From the NCBI GenBank assembly GCA_021732085.1, contig JAKFVQ010000021.1, forward strand, positions 62,001-126,000: a DNA stretch of 64,000 nt, written 5' to 3'. Of the stretch, positions 9,901 to 17,560 are shown in pieces. Position 1 is the stretch's first letter. Every line of letters starts with the position of its first letter. Under the pieces are notes generated by a model. It saw nothing but the letters and a program-made list of their open reading frames with translations, was not told the origin of the DNA and ran no database searches. The DNA comes from Candidatus Obscuribacterales bacterium. GTDB taxonomy: Bacteria; Cyanobacteriota; Vampirovibrionia; Obscuribacterales; Obscuribacteraceae. A program made the position numbers and the translations under genes.

Positions 9901-11400
9901 CAAACATTGCACACGGGAGACCGCGTTGTGAGTTATCCATCCGAACTTGCCGGTAAGAAGATCCATTTCGGGCACGAGAATCCGCAAGACCTTTTGCCAA
10001 AGAAATCCGTCACTCCTGAAACTGCGGCAGCTCTGAGGATAAACCCCTCAAGTAATAGCAGCACTCGTTTAGAGCCGGGGCAGACCCTTCACACCGGCAA
10101 GGTAAGTTTTGAATATCCTGCCGAACTTGTAGGTAAGAAAATTCATTTCGGACACGAAAATCCCTCGGATCTACTGCCGAAGAAATCCGCGCCTAAGGAA
10201 ATGCCGAACGAACCTGTTCGAATACGTTCTTTGGGTGGAACCAGTTCTCATCTTGAACCCGGACAAACGCTGCATACAGGTAAAGGCAGTTTTGAGTTTC
10301 CGGAGAAGCCTTCTGGTAGAAAGATCTATTTCGGCCACGAGAATCCAAAGGATCTGCTTCCTAAGCAATCGATTAACTCTGTTGGCACCGAGCCAGTGCC
10401 GCGGACAGTTCAAAAGGATGCCGTGAAAATCGCTCCGGCCGCTGGCAATCAGAAACTTGAAGCCGCGCCTCAGGCACCGGCACCAGTGGCACGTAAGAAA
10501 ATTCATTTCGGCCACGAGACTCCCTCTTCTCTAACAAAGAAACCAGAGAATCCAACCGTTCGACCGGCACAGCCCCCCACAGCCCCTGAAAAAGCTATTG
10601 AGCCGGTGAAACCGGATGCTGGACATGCTCCCCGGATTGAACCTGTCAAAGCAGCTCAAAAAAATTCAGCCGAAATCGGGCAAACTCGACCGCATCCTGA
10701 GAAGATGTCGCCAGTTGAGCCTGTTAAGCCTGAGGCGGTGAAGATTGAACCATTGAAAGTTGAGCCGGTGAAGACTAAGCATTCTATGGAAGCGACTTCT
10801 CGGCCTCGCGGTATAGATAAAATCCCTCCGGAAGTTCGTGAGGCTTGGGCTGAAGATGTTGGCAAAGGCCGCCCCATTGATCAAGTTTTGAAAGAGTGGA
10901 AAGACACATCGGAACATCCGATGCTAGCTCAGCATGATATTGACGCTTACATTGCCGAGATTTCGAAAGCAGGAATTAAGCAAAAAGCTGTTCAAGTTTT
11001 GGGTGCCGGTGCAAACCAGATTGCGGTACAGCTTGAAGATGGAACAGTCTTGAAGGTTGGCCAAGGTCATTGGCCTGATAAGTCTGACAATAACCCATGG
11101 GGACGCCGCCGTATAGGTGACGACGGAGCACGCTTCGATGCGCGCATCGTTGAAGGTCCATATGGAGACAATTTCAAAATATACATTCAGGAACCAGTGC
11201 AACCATTAGGCAGTCATGATTCCGGACGCGTGCGAAAGCTTGTGAAGGCTGTGAACAAAAGCGGAGGCTATGAAATTACTGACTTCGGTCTTCGTGATTT
11301 GCAAGACCGCCAACAATTCGGTTTTGCATATAACCCCAAATCGGGACGCTGGGACAAGTTAGTCTTGTTCGACTATGATGCCGCCGAAAAGATGCCATAG
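6994..11400 (+). CDS. Giant leaderless repeat protein with kinase-like C-terminal segment
   Basis: About 1468 residues from the ATG at 6994, preceded by AGGTGG at 6983-6988; an in-frame ATG at 6967 lacks such a site. There is no signal peptide. In order: a polar head; about 650 residues of mostly helical charged sequence; a Gly/Ala-rich hydrophobic region (about residues 690-840, e.g. GGGALIGSLAGAIPSGGLSL) resembling membrane-interacting segments; four repeats with STRLEPGQTLHTG and KKIHFGHENP plus a partial fifth; a Pro/Val/Lys-rich linker with VEPVK words; and a C-terminal domain of about 190 residues. That last domain has a nucleotide-loop-like GAGANQIAVQLEDGTVLKV and a final KLVLFDYDAAE reminiscent of protein or aminoglycoside kinase folds, but no full catalytic set. 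The architecture recalls polymorphic toxins or secreted effectors; this is inference. Confidence 0.8.
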   Translation: MNERDYVSREESCNRDADHLSSFASGVDSQRWFEERGSLPGNPFAAKTTFTDSASANAKLLKDAMLEREQWIYGRSNDKLEELVRQKVSSLSTKEIVALNTAYAALNNGVDFEEALRTSSVSQASKNALNIYLKGSENRTDADQQALVDNALSGRDIVLFEEAFRGASKSARDNFIANDGEARMKNAFGGMLAGDTTELKQAREFASEGHLSKHRLINDATGILTNSDGSIANAIDSMTRNERIMYRVGKEIFSGASSSELSAEEQSKAVQYYKDMRKSIEDTVTFRDSTTELRRQEDRILNGGPTLVTALADQRGAFGRHDVNKVIQTIDNMDESDWNRLKTEPSYRSQIRETLAHFLDEHELSMAMSSLEDKASSSSFRDSQSPLIARLSAFSAESSPDKAQVLRLVEGALRSNNSLKQQIECPKSSLDESIRGTLSNQLNSIFKTEEERAKYVQPLLNNGRIRIEDRIALSRGTLAKFDDKRAILRDLTECSEDEKSRLLASASNLGLQEKVFGSLNDEQKILAKTILKQGSMDAEDAMRAYMLDMGVTKDELKKILSQCDEVALDAAKAQYKNKYGTSTDEKSVEEQIVEKMGLEGRSLMRTSPLTLNEALQEYSERTSGVGRYCASDAQSRGAINNFVEAQTLASVKDKSLTADQCKALNQPLFSSLDAFKEDKGAAADRISDTVLGGGALIGSLAGAIPSGGLSLGMLGAVACTGAGMKVGTRYLVQGADYEFSKWHLAEGALAGTLSVVGPSELGKVLKLAAPTSIAQRTLLSVGSGSIGAGASGTLDGIAHWDSNKSTSENMSELGQRASLSALYGAGGALLFHSGFEAIGYARGKNIFAGQCVGDNNVPTSQKKPLLMLPPAEERKLLPMLPPEKKPLQILPTKGVSTRLEPGQTLHTGKGSYTYPKELAGKKIHFGHENPADLLKPKLVIASPPSSEPIAKAPLQIQATRGASTRLEPGQTLHTGDRVVSYPSELAGKKIHFGHENPQDLLPKKSVTPETAAALRINPSSNSSTRLEPGQTLHTGKVSFEYPAELVGKKIHFGHENPSDLLPKKSAPKEMPNEPVRIRSLGGTSSHLEPGQTLHTGKGSFEFPEKPSGRKIYFGHENPKDLLPKQSINSVGTEPVPRTVQKDAVKIAPAAGNQKLEAAPQAPAPVARKKIHFGHETPSSLTKKPENPTVRPAQPPTAPEKAIEPVKPDAGHAPRIEPVKAAQKNSAEIGQTRPHPEKMSPVEPVKPEAVKIEPLKVEPVKTKHSMEATSRPRGIDKIPPEVREAWAEDVGKGRPIDQVLKEWKDTSEHPMLAQHDIDAYIAEISKAGIKQKAVQVLGAGANQIAVQLEDGTVLKVGQGHWPDKSDNNPWGRRRIGDDGARFDARIVEGPYGDNFKIYIQEPVQPLGSHDSGRVRKLVKAVNKSGGYEITDFGLRDLQDRQQFGFAYNPKSGRWDKLVLFDYDAAEKMP
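9679..10530 (+). repeat. Four and a half in-frame repeats of the LEPGQTLHTG/IHFGHENP unit
   Basis: Repeat units begin near 9679, 9880, 10060 and 10243, with a partial fifth near 10492 that keeps only KKIHFGHETP. Each full unit is about 40 residues (STRLEPGQTLHTG, then a Tyr/Phe-Pro strand, then KKIHFGHENPxDLL), separated by Pro/Lys-rich spacers of about 20 residues. The DNA is diverged at third positions, so the copies are old and kept by selection on the protein. Confidence 0.9.
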
Positions 11401-11458
11401 CCATGGCGGTGTCGCCAAGGTGATATAGTTTTGCTGTTGTTTGTTACTGGATCTTGTG

Positions 11459-12034
11459 ATGAAGACTGCAATTATCCTCCATGGCGCGCCGAGCAAAGAA
11501 GAGTATTACGATTCGAACTGTCCATCTGCCAGTAATCATCATTGGATTCCCTGGCTGCAAAAGCAGCTTCTAGTGCGGGATATCGCAGCTTACACACCAG
11601 AGGTTCCTCTCTGTTTTGATCCGCAGTACGATATTTGGCGTCGCGAGTTTGAGCGATACGAAATCAATGAGGATTCGCTTCTCGTCGGACATAGCTGTGG
11701 TGGTGGATTCATTACGCGATGGTTGAGCGAGAATAAAGATCGTAAAGTTGGGCGCGTTGTTCTTGTGGCGCCGTGGCTGGATCCGTACAGGCGTCGAACA
11801 AGTGATTTTTTCCAATTCGAAATTGATCCCCATCTAGCCGATAGAACGGCCGGATTCGGCATATTCAACTCAAGCAACGATGAGGAAGGGATTCAGAATA
11901 GCGCTTTCTTGATTCGCGATACTGTGATGAACTGCTATTTCCGCGAATTCGAGAATGCGGGACACTTTTGTGTCGAAGATCTTGGTACCGAGGAGTTTCC
12001 GGAGTTGTTGGAAATGCTTGTTGGCGAAGACTAG
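11459..12034 (+). CDS. RBBP9/YdeN-type serine hydrolase (alpha/beta fold)
   Basis: A 191-residue protein starting at the ATG at 11459 (MKTAIILHGAPS). The family signature is the first strand with IILHGA and the nucleophile elbow VGHSCGGGF; a late EFENAGHF segment supplies the likely catalytic His, and VAPWLDP fits the third strand seen in RBBP9-like hydrolases. The family comprises small cytosolic serine hydrolases of poorly defined substrate. No signal peptide. The gene follows the giant repeat protein by about 60 bases on the same strand, with only a weak GGCG-GTGT-CGCC hairpin between them, so readthrough is possible. Confidence 0.8.
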   Translation: MKTAIILHGAPSKEEYYDSNCPSASNHHWIPWLQKQLLVRDIAAYTPEVPLCFDPQYDIWRREFERYEINEDSLLVGHSCGGGFITRWLSENKDRKVGRVVLVAPWLDPYRRRTSDFFQFEIDPHLADRTAGFGIFNSSNDEEGIQNSAFLIRDTVMNCYFREFENAGHFCVEDLGTEEFPELLEMLVGED

Positions 12035-12186
12035 TGCTTCTGAAGACGCACAGTAGTTTTGTAGGGGTGAGCGGTTCTTAGCCGTCCGGGAGTTTTCTTC
12101 GCTGACTGGGCTCTGGGCATGCGCTTTTCTCTGCCGCATGTGCTGGTGTCTGCAACCTGCGTGTTTTCTCTTCGGCATGCGCCTCA

Positions 12187-12963
12187 CTATTCTTGCATCG
12201 CCGCGGCCTTATTTTGTACTGACTCTTGTTCCGCGCCAGTGCCTCGCAGCTCTCTCAGCGCTGCAGCCATCTGAGCCTTCACGTGCTCCCGAAGCACGCG
12301 TGGTTTTTTTTCAAAATCATTCGGATGCACCGGAGGTAGAACCCGCACAGAGATTTTTTGATTGAAGTCTAGATTTCCAGAGCCTTTCGGAAGTACCTTA
12401 TTCGTTCCATTGATGACAATCGGTACAACTTCAACGTTGCAATCGCAAGCCATCTTAAAGGGTCCATCGCGAAAATCTTGCAGCTCTCCATCATCAGATC
12501 TGGTGCCTTCTGGAAAAATCATTATTGAAGCGCCCTGGTTCAGCCAATTCTTGCAATCAGCCATCATCTTCTTAATGCTCTTCAGCTCGCCGCGCGCAAG
12601 TTTTACATATTGGTTGAAAGACATATTCCAACCGATGAATGGAATCTTGAAGATGTCTTCTTTTGAAACCCACTTATATGGACGGTTCAAGCCATAGAGA
12701 ACCATGATGTCCCAGTATGATTGGTGGTTTGCAACTAGGACATATGTTTTGTTCTTATCGATGTTCTCCAATCCTTCAAAGGTGCAATTCCATTTTGGGT
12801 TTAGTGCAATGTAATGGTAGCCCCACCAGCAAGAGTACATGTGCACCAGTTTGCGATTTCGATCAAAGGGTGCCGTTACTAGAAGGATCGCGAAGGAGAT
12901 CCAAACGAGAAACGCAGATGATACGAAAAAATATGCAGTGTATAACTTCGATAGCGGGGACAT
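12187..12963 (-). CDS. plsC: 1-acyl-sn-glycerol-3-phosphate acyltransferase
   Basis: About 258 residues from the ATG at 12963, preceded by CAGGAT on the minus strand; an in-frame ATG at 12996 lacks a ribosome site. An N-terminal membrane helix (YFFVSSAFLVWISFAILL) is followed by the acyltransferase motifs: NHQSYWD (the H-x4-D catalytic pair), a substrate-binding stretch with KEDIFKIPFIGW, and FPEGTRS. PlsC transfers an acyl chain to lysophosphatidic acid to give phosphatidic acid, on the inner face of the membrane. The tail after about residue 230 is basic and Ala-rich. It is transcribed away from the hydrolase upstream and lies downstream of the S41 remnant and murJ on the same strand. Confidence 0.9.
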   Translation of the reverse strand: MSPLSKLYTAYFFVSSAFLVWISFAILLVTAPFDRNRKLVHMYSCWWGYHYIALNPKWNCTFEGLENIDKNKTYVLVANHQSYWDIMVLYGLNRPYKWVSKEDIFKIPFIGWNMSFNQYVKLARGELKSIKKMMADCKNWLNQGASIMIFPEGTRSDDGELQDFRDGPFKMACDCNVEVVPIVINGTNKVLPKGSGNLDFNQKISVRVLPPVHPNDFEKKPRVLREHVKAQMAAALRELRGTGAEQESVQNKAAAMQE

Positions 12964-13019
12964 ACTCAAATCCTGATCGTGACTGACTGCTTGCAACAGT
13001 CTACCAGGAATTTGCGACT

Positions 13020-13292
13020 TTATCTGTCAGGAGTTAGTCCGGGGATTGAATGCCAAGAGTTCTCACTGAGAGCTGCTTCATCGGCATCGTCGCTTTTGAC
13101 TTGGAAGTCTGGCTGAATTCCGTGGTGATCTATATCCGAGCCGTTTGGAGAAATGTAATGCGCAGTTGTAATTCTCAGCACAGCGCCTTCTGGCAGCGCG
13201 TCATTCTCTTGGATTACGGCCTTACCGTAGCTGGTGGCACCGAATACGGTAGCGCGGTGATCGTCTTTGAGTTCTTGTTTCGTATTTGCCAA
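13020..13292 (-). pseudogene. Truncated remnant of C-terminal processing peptidase (S41)
   Basis: The 90-residue frame begins at a TTG 13 bases after the murJ stop. It matches only the C-terminal part of the S41/CtpA protease domain: DDHRATVFGATSYGKAVIQ (containing the Lys of the Ser-Lys dyad region), LPEGAVLRITTAHYISPNG and the DIDHHGIQPD end. The PDZ domain and the segment with the catalytic Ser are absent, and the DNA upstream is intact murJ. Such a fragment could not be an active protease by itself. I call it a remnant left by a rearrangement, although translation of the short frame cannot be excluded. Confidence 0.7.
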
Positions 13293-13305
13293 GTCACTTC
13301 TCGCT

Positions 13306-15210
13306 TTAATTCTTCTGAGACTCTAGCAGTTTGCGTATTGGTCCAATGCGTTTTAGGGCGGGCACTCGTTGGACGAGCATCACCGGCTCTTCTAGCCTGA
13401 ATAGGACGCAGACTACCAGGTAGATTATGCCCGCCGCTGCCGTTGCTAGTCCTACGGAGATTAAATGTTGCAGGACAAACGTCAGGTTTGTTGAAAGGTG
13501 AAATGTCTTGGCCAATATTTGCGTGACTGCTGGTGTTTCGATTGCTCCAGAAATTAACCAAGCAGCTCCGCCGCATAGTGCTGAAGCAAACAACATAATT
13601 CCAACGGGCTTGATCAGTTTTGTGAATCCGAGTCCACCAATTTTTGATTTTAGAAACCAGGTCAGCAAAGACAAATTGATTAAAGTCATTAGCGTGCTCG
13701 CCAGGGAAATCGCAGCCACGCCCAGGTTGGTGTGGAACACCAAAGCCCAGTCGAGGAAAGTTTTGACAGCTATCGCGATGAGAGCAACTCGAAACGGAGT
13801 CTTCGAATCCTTGAAGGCATAGAACACGCGAGTCATCAGATCTCTTGCGACGTAAAAGAAAATCGATGGCGCGAGGAACAACAAGGCGGCTGTGACAAGT
13901 TGGGTCGACTCTTGATTGAACTCGCCATGTTGGAAGAGCAGTTTGATGATGGGTTCGGGGATCACCAGAAATAGCGTTGCTAGTGGAAGCGATAGAAACC
14001 AAAGAAAGCGCAGTGAACGTCTGAGCTCGGCTTTGAGATCGTCAATGCGTTCTGCAGCAGCCTGCTCGGTGAATCGCGGAAGAATTGGCACCAACATTGC
14101 GGTGAGCAGCACGCCTAGTGGCAATTGGACTAACCGGTTTGACATGAGAACGGCTGTCCATGCGCCTTGTCCAATAGTGTTTGTGAAAAGGCAATCGACA
14201 TACACCGTTAGTTGACCTACAGACGTGCTGAAGATTGCGGGCCACAACATTGCTGCGTATTCATTGCAGCCTTCTTGTGGTTTTGGCGAGAGTGACCATT
14301 TTAATTTCGTTCTCAACGTATCAGGCACTTGCGCGATGAGCTGTCCGATGGCTCCGATCAGGGTCCCGACCGCAAGCGGGATGCCAGTGTATGGTGCGGT
14401 TTCTGGATTAGAGAATCCGAGTATAGCTACGATGATTGCGATGCTTGCAATCGCAGGTGAAAGTGATGGCCAGAATATTTTGTTGTAAACGTTGAGAACG
14501 CCATACGAAATGCCGACCAATCCGGAAATCACAATTAGCGGAAGCATGATATTAAACTGGGCAAGGAGTTGATCTCTGTATAGCTTGTGGAGATCGGCTT
14601 CGGACATGGCTCTTAGTGCGGTAGGCAAATCCTCGCCTGCGATTTTGTAGTTCGATGCCATGAATTCGGCAACGTATGGCGCCACTAAATATGCCACCAC
14701 TGAAATAAGTGTGAGCGCGACAAACGTAACAGCAAAAACTTGAGTAACTAATTTTCCTGCATTCTCATCATCTTTTTTGCCGCCGAGAACTGCGACTGTT
14801 GAGGAGTGGAAAGGTCCGCCCAGCCCGCCGAATAGGATGAGGATGTTTCCCGTGAATTGATATGCATAGTTGTATGCATCGGCAACGATTCCTGTTCCGT
14901 ATGCATGAGCGACGACGATGTCGCGGACTAAACCGATCACTTTAGACAGGACGGTGAGAATCGCAACTATGCCGAAGGTTTTTCCGATGCTTTCTTTCTT
15001 CTCAGACGGTGTCCCAGGTGAAGCGGCAATAGAAGCCGGCGGGACGCCTGCGGTCCCAGTATCGCCTCCGGACTCCGGCGACGGTGCTGACTCGGGTGTC
15101 AGCTGATGCTCGGCACTTTGCTCCGCTCCCGCTAGTTCGGAAATTGATCCGGCATCGGTCAGATGCGGCGATTGTTCTTCTTGCTTATCGTTGTTCTTGT
15201 TTGTCGCCAC
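13306..15210 (-). CDS. murJ: Lipid II flippase MurJ
   Basis: A 634-residue multi-spanning membrane protein of the MOP exporter superfamily. The core from about residue 75 begins GKTFGIVAILTVLSKVIGLVRD, split here as GKTFGIVAILTVLSKV plus IGLVRD, the typical first helix of MurJ, and continues with about 14 hydrophobic helices. Such proteins carry lipid II across the membrane for peptidoglycan synthesis. The first 70 residues are an acidic, Pro/Ser-rich cytoplasmic extension not found in most MurJ; part of it (GTAGVPPAS) is encoded by a dispersed DNA repeat. The start is GTG at 15210, inside the end of ftsI (26-base overlap), so translation of the two is probably coupled. MurJ directly after ftsI fits a role in septal wall synthesis. 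Confidence 0.9.
   Translation of the reverse strand: MATNKNNDKQEEQSPHLTDAGSISELAGAEQSAEHQLTPESAPSPESGGDTGTAGVPPASIAASPGTPSEKKESIGKTFGIVAILTVLSKVIGLVRDIVVAHAYGTGIVADAYNYAYQFTGNILILFGGLGGPFHSSTVAVLGGKKDDENAGKLVTQVFAVTFVALTLISVVAYLVAPYVAEFMASNYKIAGEDLPTALRAMSEADLHKLYRDQLLAQFNIMLPLIVISGLVGISYGVLNVYNKIFWPSLSPAIASIAIIVAILGFSNPETAPYTGIPLAVGTLIGAIGQLIAQVPDTLRTKLKWSLSPKPQEGCNEYAAMLWPAIFSTSVGQLTVYVDCLFTNTIGQGAWTAVLMSNRLVQLPLGVLLTAMLVPILPRFTEQAAAERIDDLKAELRRSLRFLWFLSLPLATLFLVIPEPIIKLLFQHGEFNQESTQLVTAALLFLAPSIFFYVARDLMTRVFYAFKDSKTPFRVALIAIAVKTFLDWALVFHTNLGVAAISLASTLMTLINLSLLTWFLKSKIGGLGFTKLIKPVGIMLFASALCGGAAWLISGAIETPAVTQILAKTFHLSTNLTFVLQHLISVGLATAAAGIIYLVVCVLFRLEEPVMLVQRVPALKRIGPIRKLLESQKN
15034..15059. 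repeat. Dispersed GC-rich repeat inside murJ
   Basis: AGCCGGCGGGACGCC followed by TGCGGTCCCAG. The first 15 bases are identical to the element in the intergenic region at 59529. Within murJ it is read on the minus strand as GTAGVPPAS, in the non-conserved N-terminal extension, as expected for a mobile or spreading short repeat tolerated in a linker. Confidence 0.6.
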
Positions 15211-17059
15211 GTGCGACTCTTGCTTGAATTTCGTCGGCGTATTTTACCGACGGTGGGATGAATGAATTGGCGCCTGCTGGTTTCTTGCTGTTAAATTCAA
15301 TCCTATCAGATGGTGGAATTCCGAGGTAACGTGCGGCTTCCATGCAGATTGCATTGAACACTGGACCGGCAATTGTGTTGCCCCATCGTCCGTCAGTTTG
15401 TGGGCTGTCGACGACGGCTATGCAAACGAGTTGCGGATTGTCGGCTGGTAGAAATCCTACGAAGGATGCGATTGTCGCTCCTGCAATGTAGCCCCGTCCA
15501 TTAGCTGTAACTTTCTGCGCCGTTCCCGTTTTCCCGCCGACGGAATATCCCGGCACTTTTCCAGCCATCTGTGTACCCATTGCAATGTTCTTGCCGAGCA
15601 ACATTGCTACGTGTTTCGCTGTTTCCGGGGATAAAACTCGAGTTTTGGTCGGCTCTGTCCACTTCTCGGTAACACCAGTCCGAGGGTCGTAGATCCGACG
15701 TGTAAGGTGTGGCTGCACGCGAACGCCACCATTAGCTACGGCACTTACAGCCGAAATAAGCTGGATTGGGGTCATGGCAATAGCTCCCTGTCCAAAGCCC
15801 GTCGTGGCCTGGTCAATCGGCTTCCAATATTTGTGGTTTAACAAGAGCCCGGCTGATTCACCCGATAATTCAATTCCCGTTTTCTTTCCAAGTCCGAACT
15901 CGGAAAGCTTTGTATGGAACTGTAGCGGTGTCATCGCCATACCGATTCGCGCCGAAGCCACGTTGCTTGAGTGAATGAAAAGATGCAGCAGATCGATTGC
16001 TCCATGACCGCCCGGCTCGTGGTTGTGCAGAACACGATTACCGACAGCCAAGGTTCCATTATCGACGAACGTTGTGTTCTGGTTTATCACACCAAGATCA
16101 AGCGCCGATGCCACCGTCAAGATTTTGAAGGTCGAACCAGGCTGATACACATCAACCATCGCCCAGTTTTTCAGCTGTTCGTATTTGTAGTGAGTGTAAT
16201 CATTGGGATCGTAATTCGGATAATTAGCCCATGCCAGAATTTCGCCGTTCGTCGGATCCATCAAGATGGCGCATCCCTTCTGCGCTTGCGAGTGGATGCA
16301 CATCGCGCTCAATTCTTTTTCCGCAAGGTGCTGCAGGTAATTGTCGATTGTAAGTTCGACGTCACGCCCCATAGGTGGTGTTATATCTAGTACCGGGGTT
16401 TTGTTGCCGACTAAGATTTCCCGGCCCTTTCCATCAAGCTGCGGACGTTTGATCGCACCTGTGTTTTCGAGCAAGTTCTGTTGCGCTTGTTCCACGCCAC
16501 CTTGCCCTTCTGCATCCATATTCACGTAACCGAGAATGTGTGATGCGAGTTTGCCTTCTGGATAATGACGGAATGAACGCGGTACGATGTCGATGCCCGT
16601 CCAATTCAATCGTTGCAACTCATCAATCTCTTCGCGGTTAAGATGCCGTGCCAATGTGACGACCGGCCAATCACTAGTCAGCAAGCGCTCGACTTTCTTC
16701 GGATCAAGATGGCAAATCTCTGCGAACTGCAAAACAGCTTGCTCTGTTGAAACCTTCAATAGTGATGGGTGGACGAAGACATCGTAGCGAGTTGTGTCGA
16801 TCGCCAGCGGCAACCCGTGGCGGTCTGTAATCGCTCCGCGGTGGATCAGCAGATTCGTTTTCTCGCGCTGAATAGCTGCTCTCTTTGCCAGCTCGGGTCC
16901 CATGATAATTTGCAGGTAATACAATCGTCCTGCAATAAGCACCAATCCGACAACAATCAGCAGCTGCCAAACTCGCAGGCGCCATAGTGGAGAACGTGGC
17001 TGCCGACGCTTTTCGGCATACTTATTCATCGTTTGCTGTGGAGGGACTCTGACGGACAT
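15185..17059 (-). CDS. ftsI: Septal peptidoglycan transpeptidase FtsI / PBP class B
   Basis: A 624-residue class B penicillin-binding protein. A short basic cytoplasmic tail is followed by one membrane anchor (WQLLIVVGLVLIAGRLYYL), a dimerisation/pedestal domain, then the transpeptidase domain with GSTFK (SxxK, catalytic Ser), HSSN (SxN) and GKTGTAQ (KTG). All three motifs are intact. The enzyme cross-links peptidoglycan at the division site. An in-frame ATG at 17029 exists, but neither start has a good ribosome site; I keep 17059. The gene follows ftsL by 18 bases and overlaps murJ, forming rsmH-ftsL-ftsI-murJ. There is no C-terminal PASTA domain. Confidence 0.93.
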   Translation of the reverse strand: MSVRVPPQQTMNKYAEKRRQPRSPLWRLRVWQLLIVVGLVLIAGRLYYLQIIMGPELAKRAAIQREKTNLLIHRGAITDRHGLPLAIDTTRYDVFVHPSLLKVSTEQAVLQFAEICHLDPKKVERLLTSDWPVVTLARHLNREEIDELQRLNWTGIDIVPRSFRHYPEGKLASHILGYVNMDAEGQGGVEQAQQNLLENTGAIKRPQLDGKGREILVGNKTPVLDITPPMGRDVELTIDNYLQHLAEKELSAMCIHSQAQKGCAILMDPTNGEILAWANYPNYDPNDYTHYKYEQLKNWAMVDVYQPGSTFKILTVASALDLGVINQNTTFVDNGTLAVGNRVLHNHEPGGHGAIDLLHLFIHSSNVASARIGMAMTPLQFHTKLSEFGLGKKTGIELSGESAGLLLNHKYWKPIDQATTGFGQGAIAMTPIQLISAVSAVANGGVRVQPHLTRRIYDPRTGVTEKWTEPTKTRVLSPETAKHVAMLLGKNIAMGTQMAGKVPGYSVGGKTGTAQKVTANGRGYIAGATIASFVGFLPADNPQLVCIAVVDSPQTDGRWGNTIAGPVFNAICMEAARYLGIPPSDRIEFNSKKPAGANSFIPPSVKYADEIQARVARGDKQEQR

Positions 17060-17077
17060 CCGGACGCTACCAGCGGG

Positions 17078-17560
17078 TTAATACCCAGACATGAGAGGAA
17101 GGAAATGTTTGCGAGCTTTGTATGGTGTCACAGGTAGTGGCTTAACTTCTTTCGCGATGATTACTCGCTCCGGAACTCGTAGCCCTGCTCTTCCGACCAC
17201 GCTTGCTTGGATGCCTTGGAATGAAATGGCCCGCAGCAATTGTGCCGAAAGTTCAGTGTTTTGTTCGCTGAGGCGGCGAGCCTGCTCTTGCAGTTTGCTG
17301 ACCTCGGCGGACGATGCGACATCCAGCCCGTAACCGAGAATTGCCAGCCCGCAACATCCGATCAAGAGCGCGCGCAAAACGCGATTGATCTTTACCATGA
17401 AAGGAACATGACGGCTGTGCGAACGGGGTGCCCAATCAGGCAATTCACGAGGCTGAACAGATTCTACTGGTTTAGGAGCTGCCACCATGGGTGGTAGAGA
17501 GACAGATAAACTTCCTGCGTTCCAAGATTCATTGTCGAGCACTGATTGCACTGCTGACAT
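17078..17560 (-). CDS. ftsL: FtsL-like division protein
   Basis: A 160-residue bitopic protein: about 60 polar cytoplasmic residues, one membrane helix (ALLIGCCGLAILGYGL), then a coiled coil (EVSKLQEQARRLSEQNTELS) on the outer side. Sequence identity to known FtsL proteins is low, as is usual; the call rests on topology and on the position between rsmH and ftsI, where ftsL lies in most bacteria. FtsL would link the FtsQ-FtsB complex to FtsW-FtsI. The ATG follows the rsmH TAG without any spacer, and a strong AGGAGGTGT ribosome site lies within the last rsmH codons, so translation is coupled. The cytoplasmic part is longer than usual. Confidence 0.75.
   Translation of the reverse strand: MSAVQSVLDNESWNAGSLSVSLPPMVAAPKPVESVQPRELPDWAPRSHSRHVPFMVKINRVLRALLIGCCGLAILGYGLDVASSAEVSKLQEQARRLSEQNTELSAQLLRAISFQGIQASVVGRAGLRVPERVIIAKEVKPLPVTPYKARKHFLPLMSGY

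Noticed and set aside
13214-14002. A 262-codon open frame on the minus strand within murJ
   Set aside because: It lies in another frame of the well-supported murJ gene, is rich in Arg, Ser and Cys, and has no family features.
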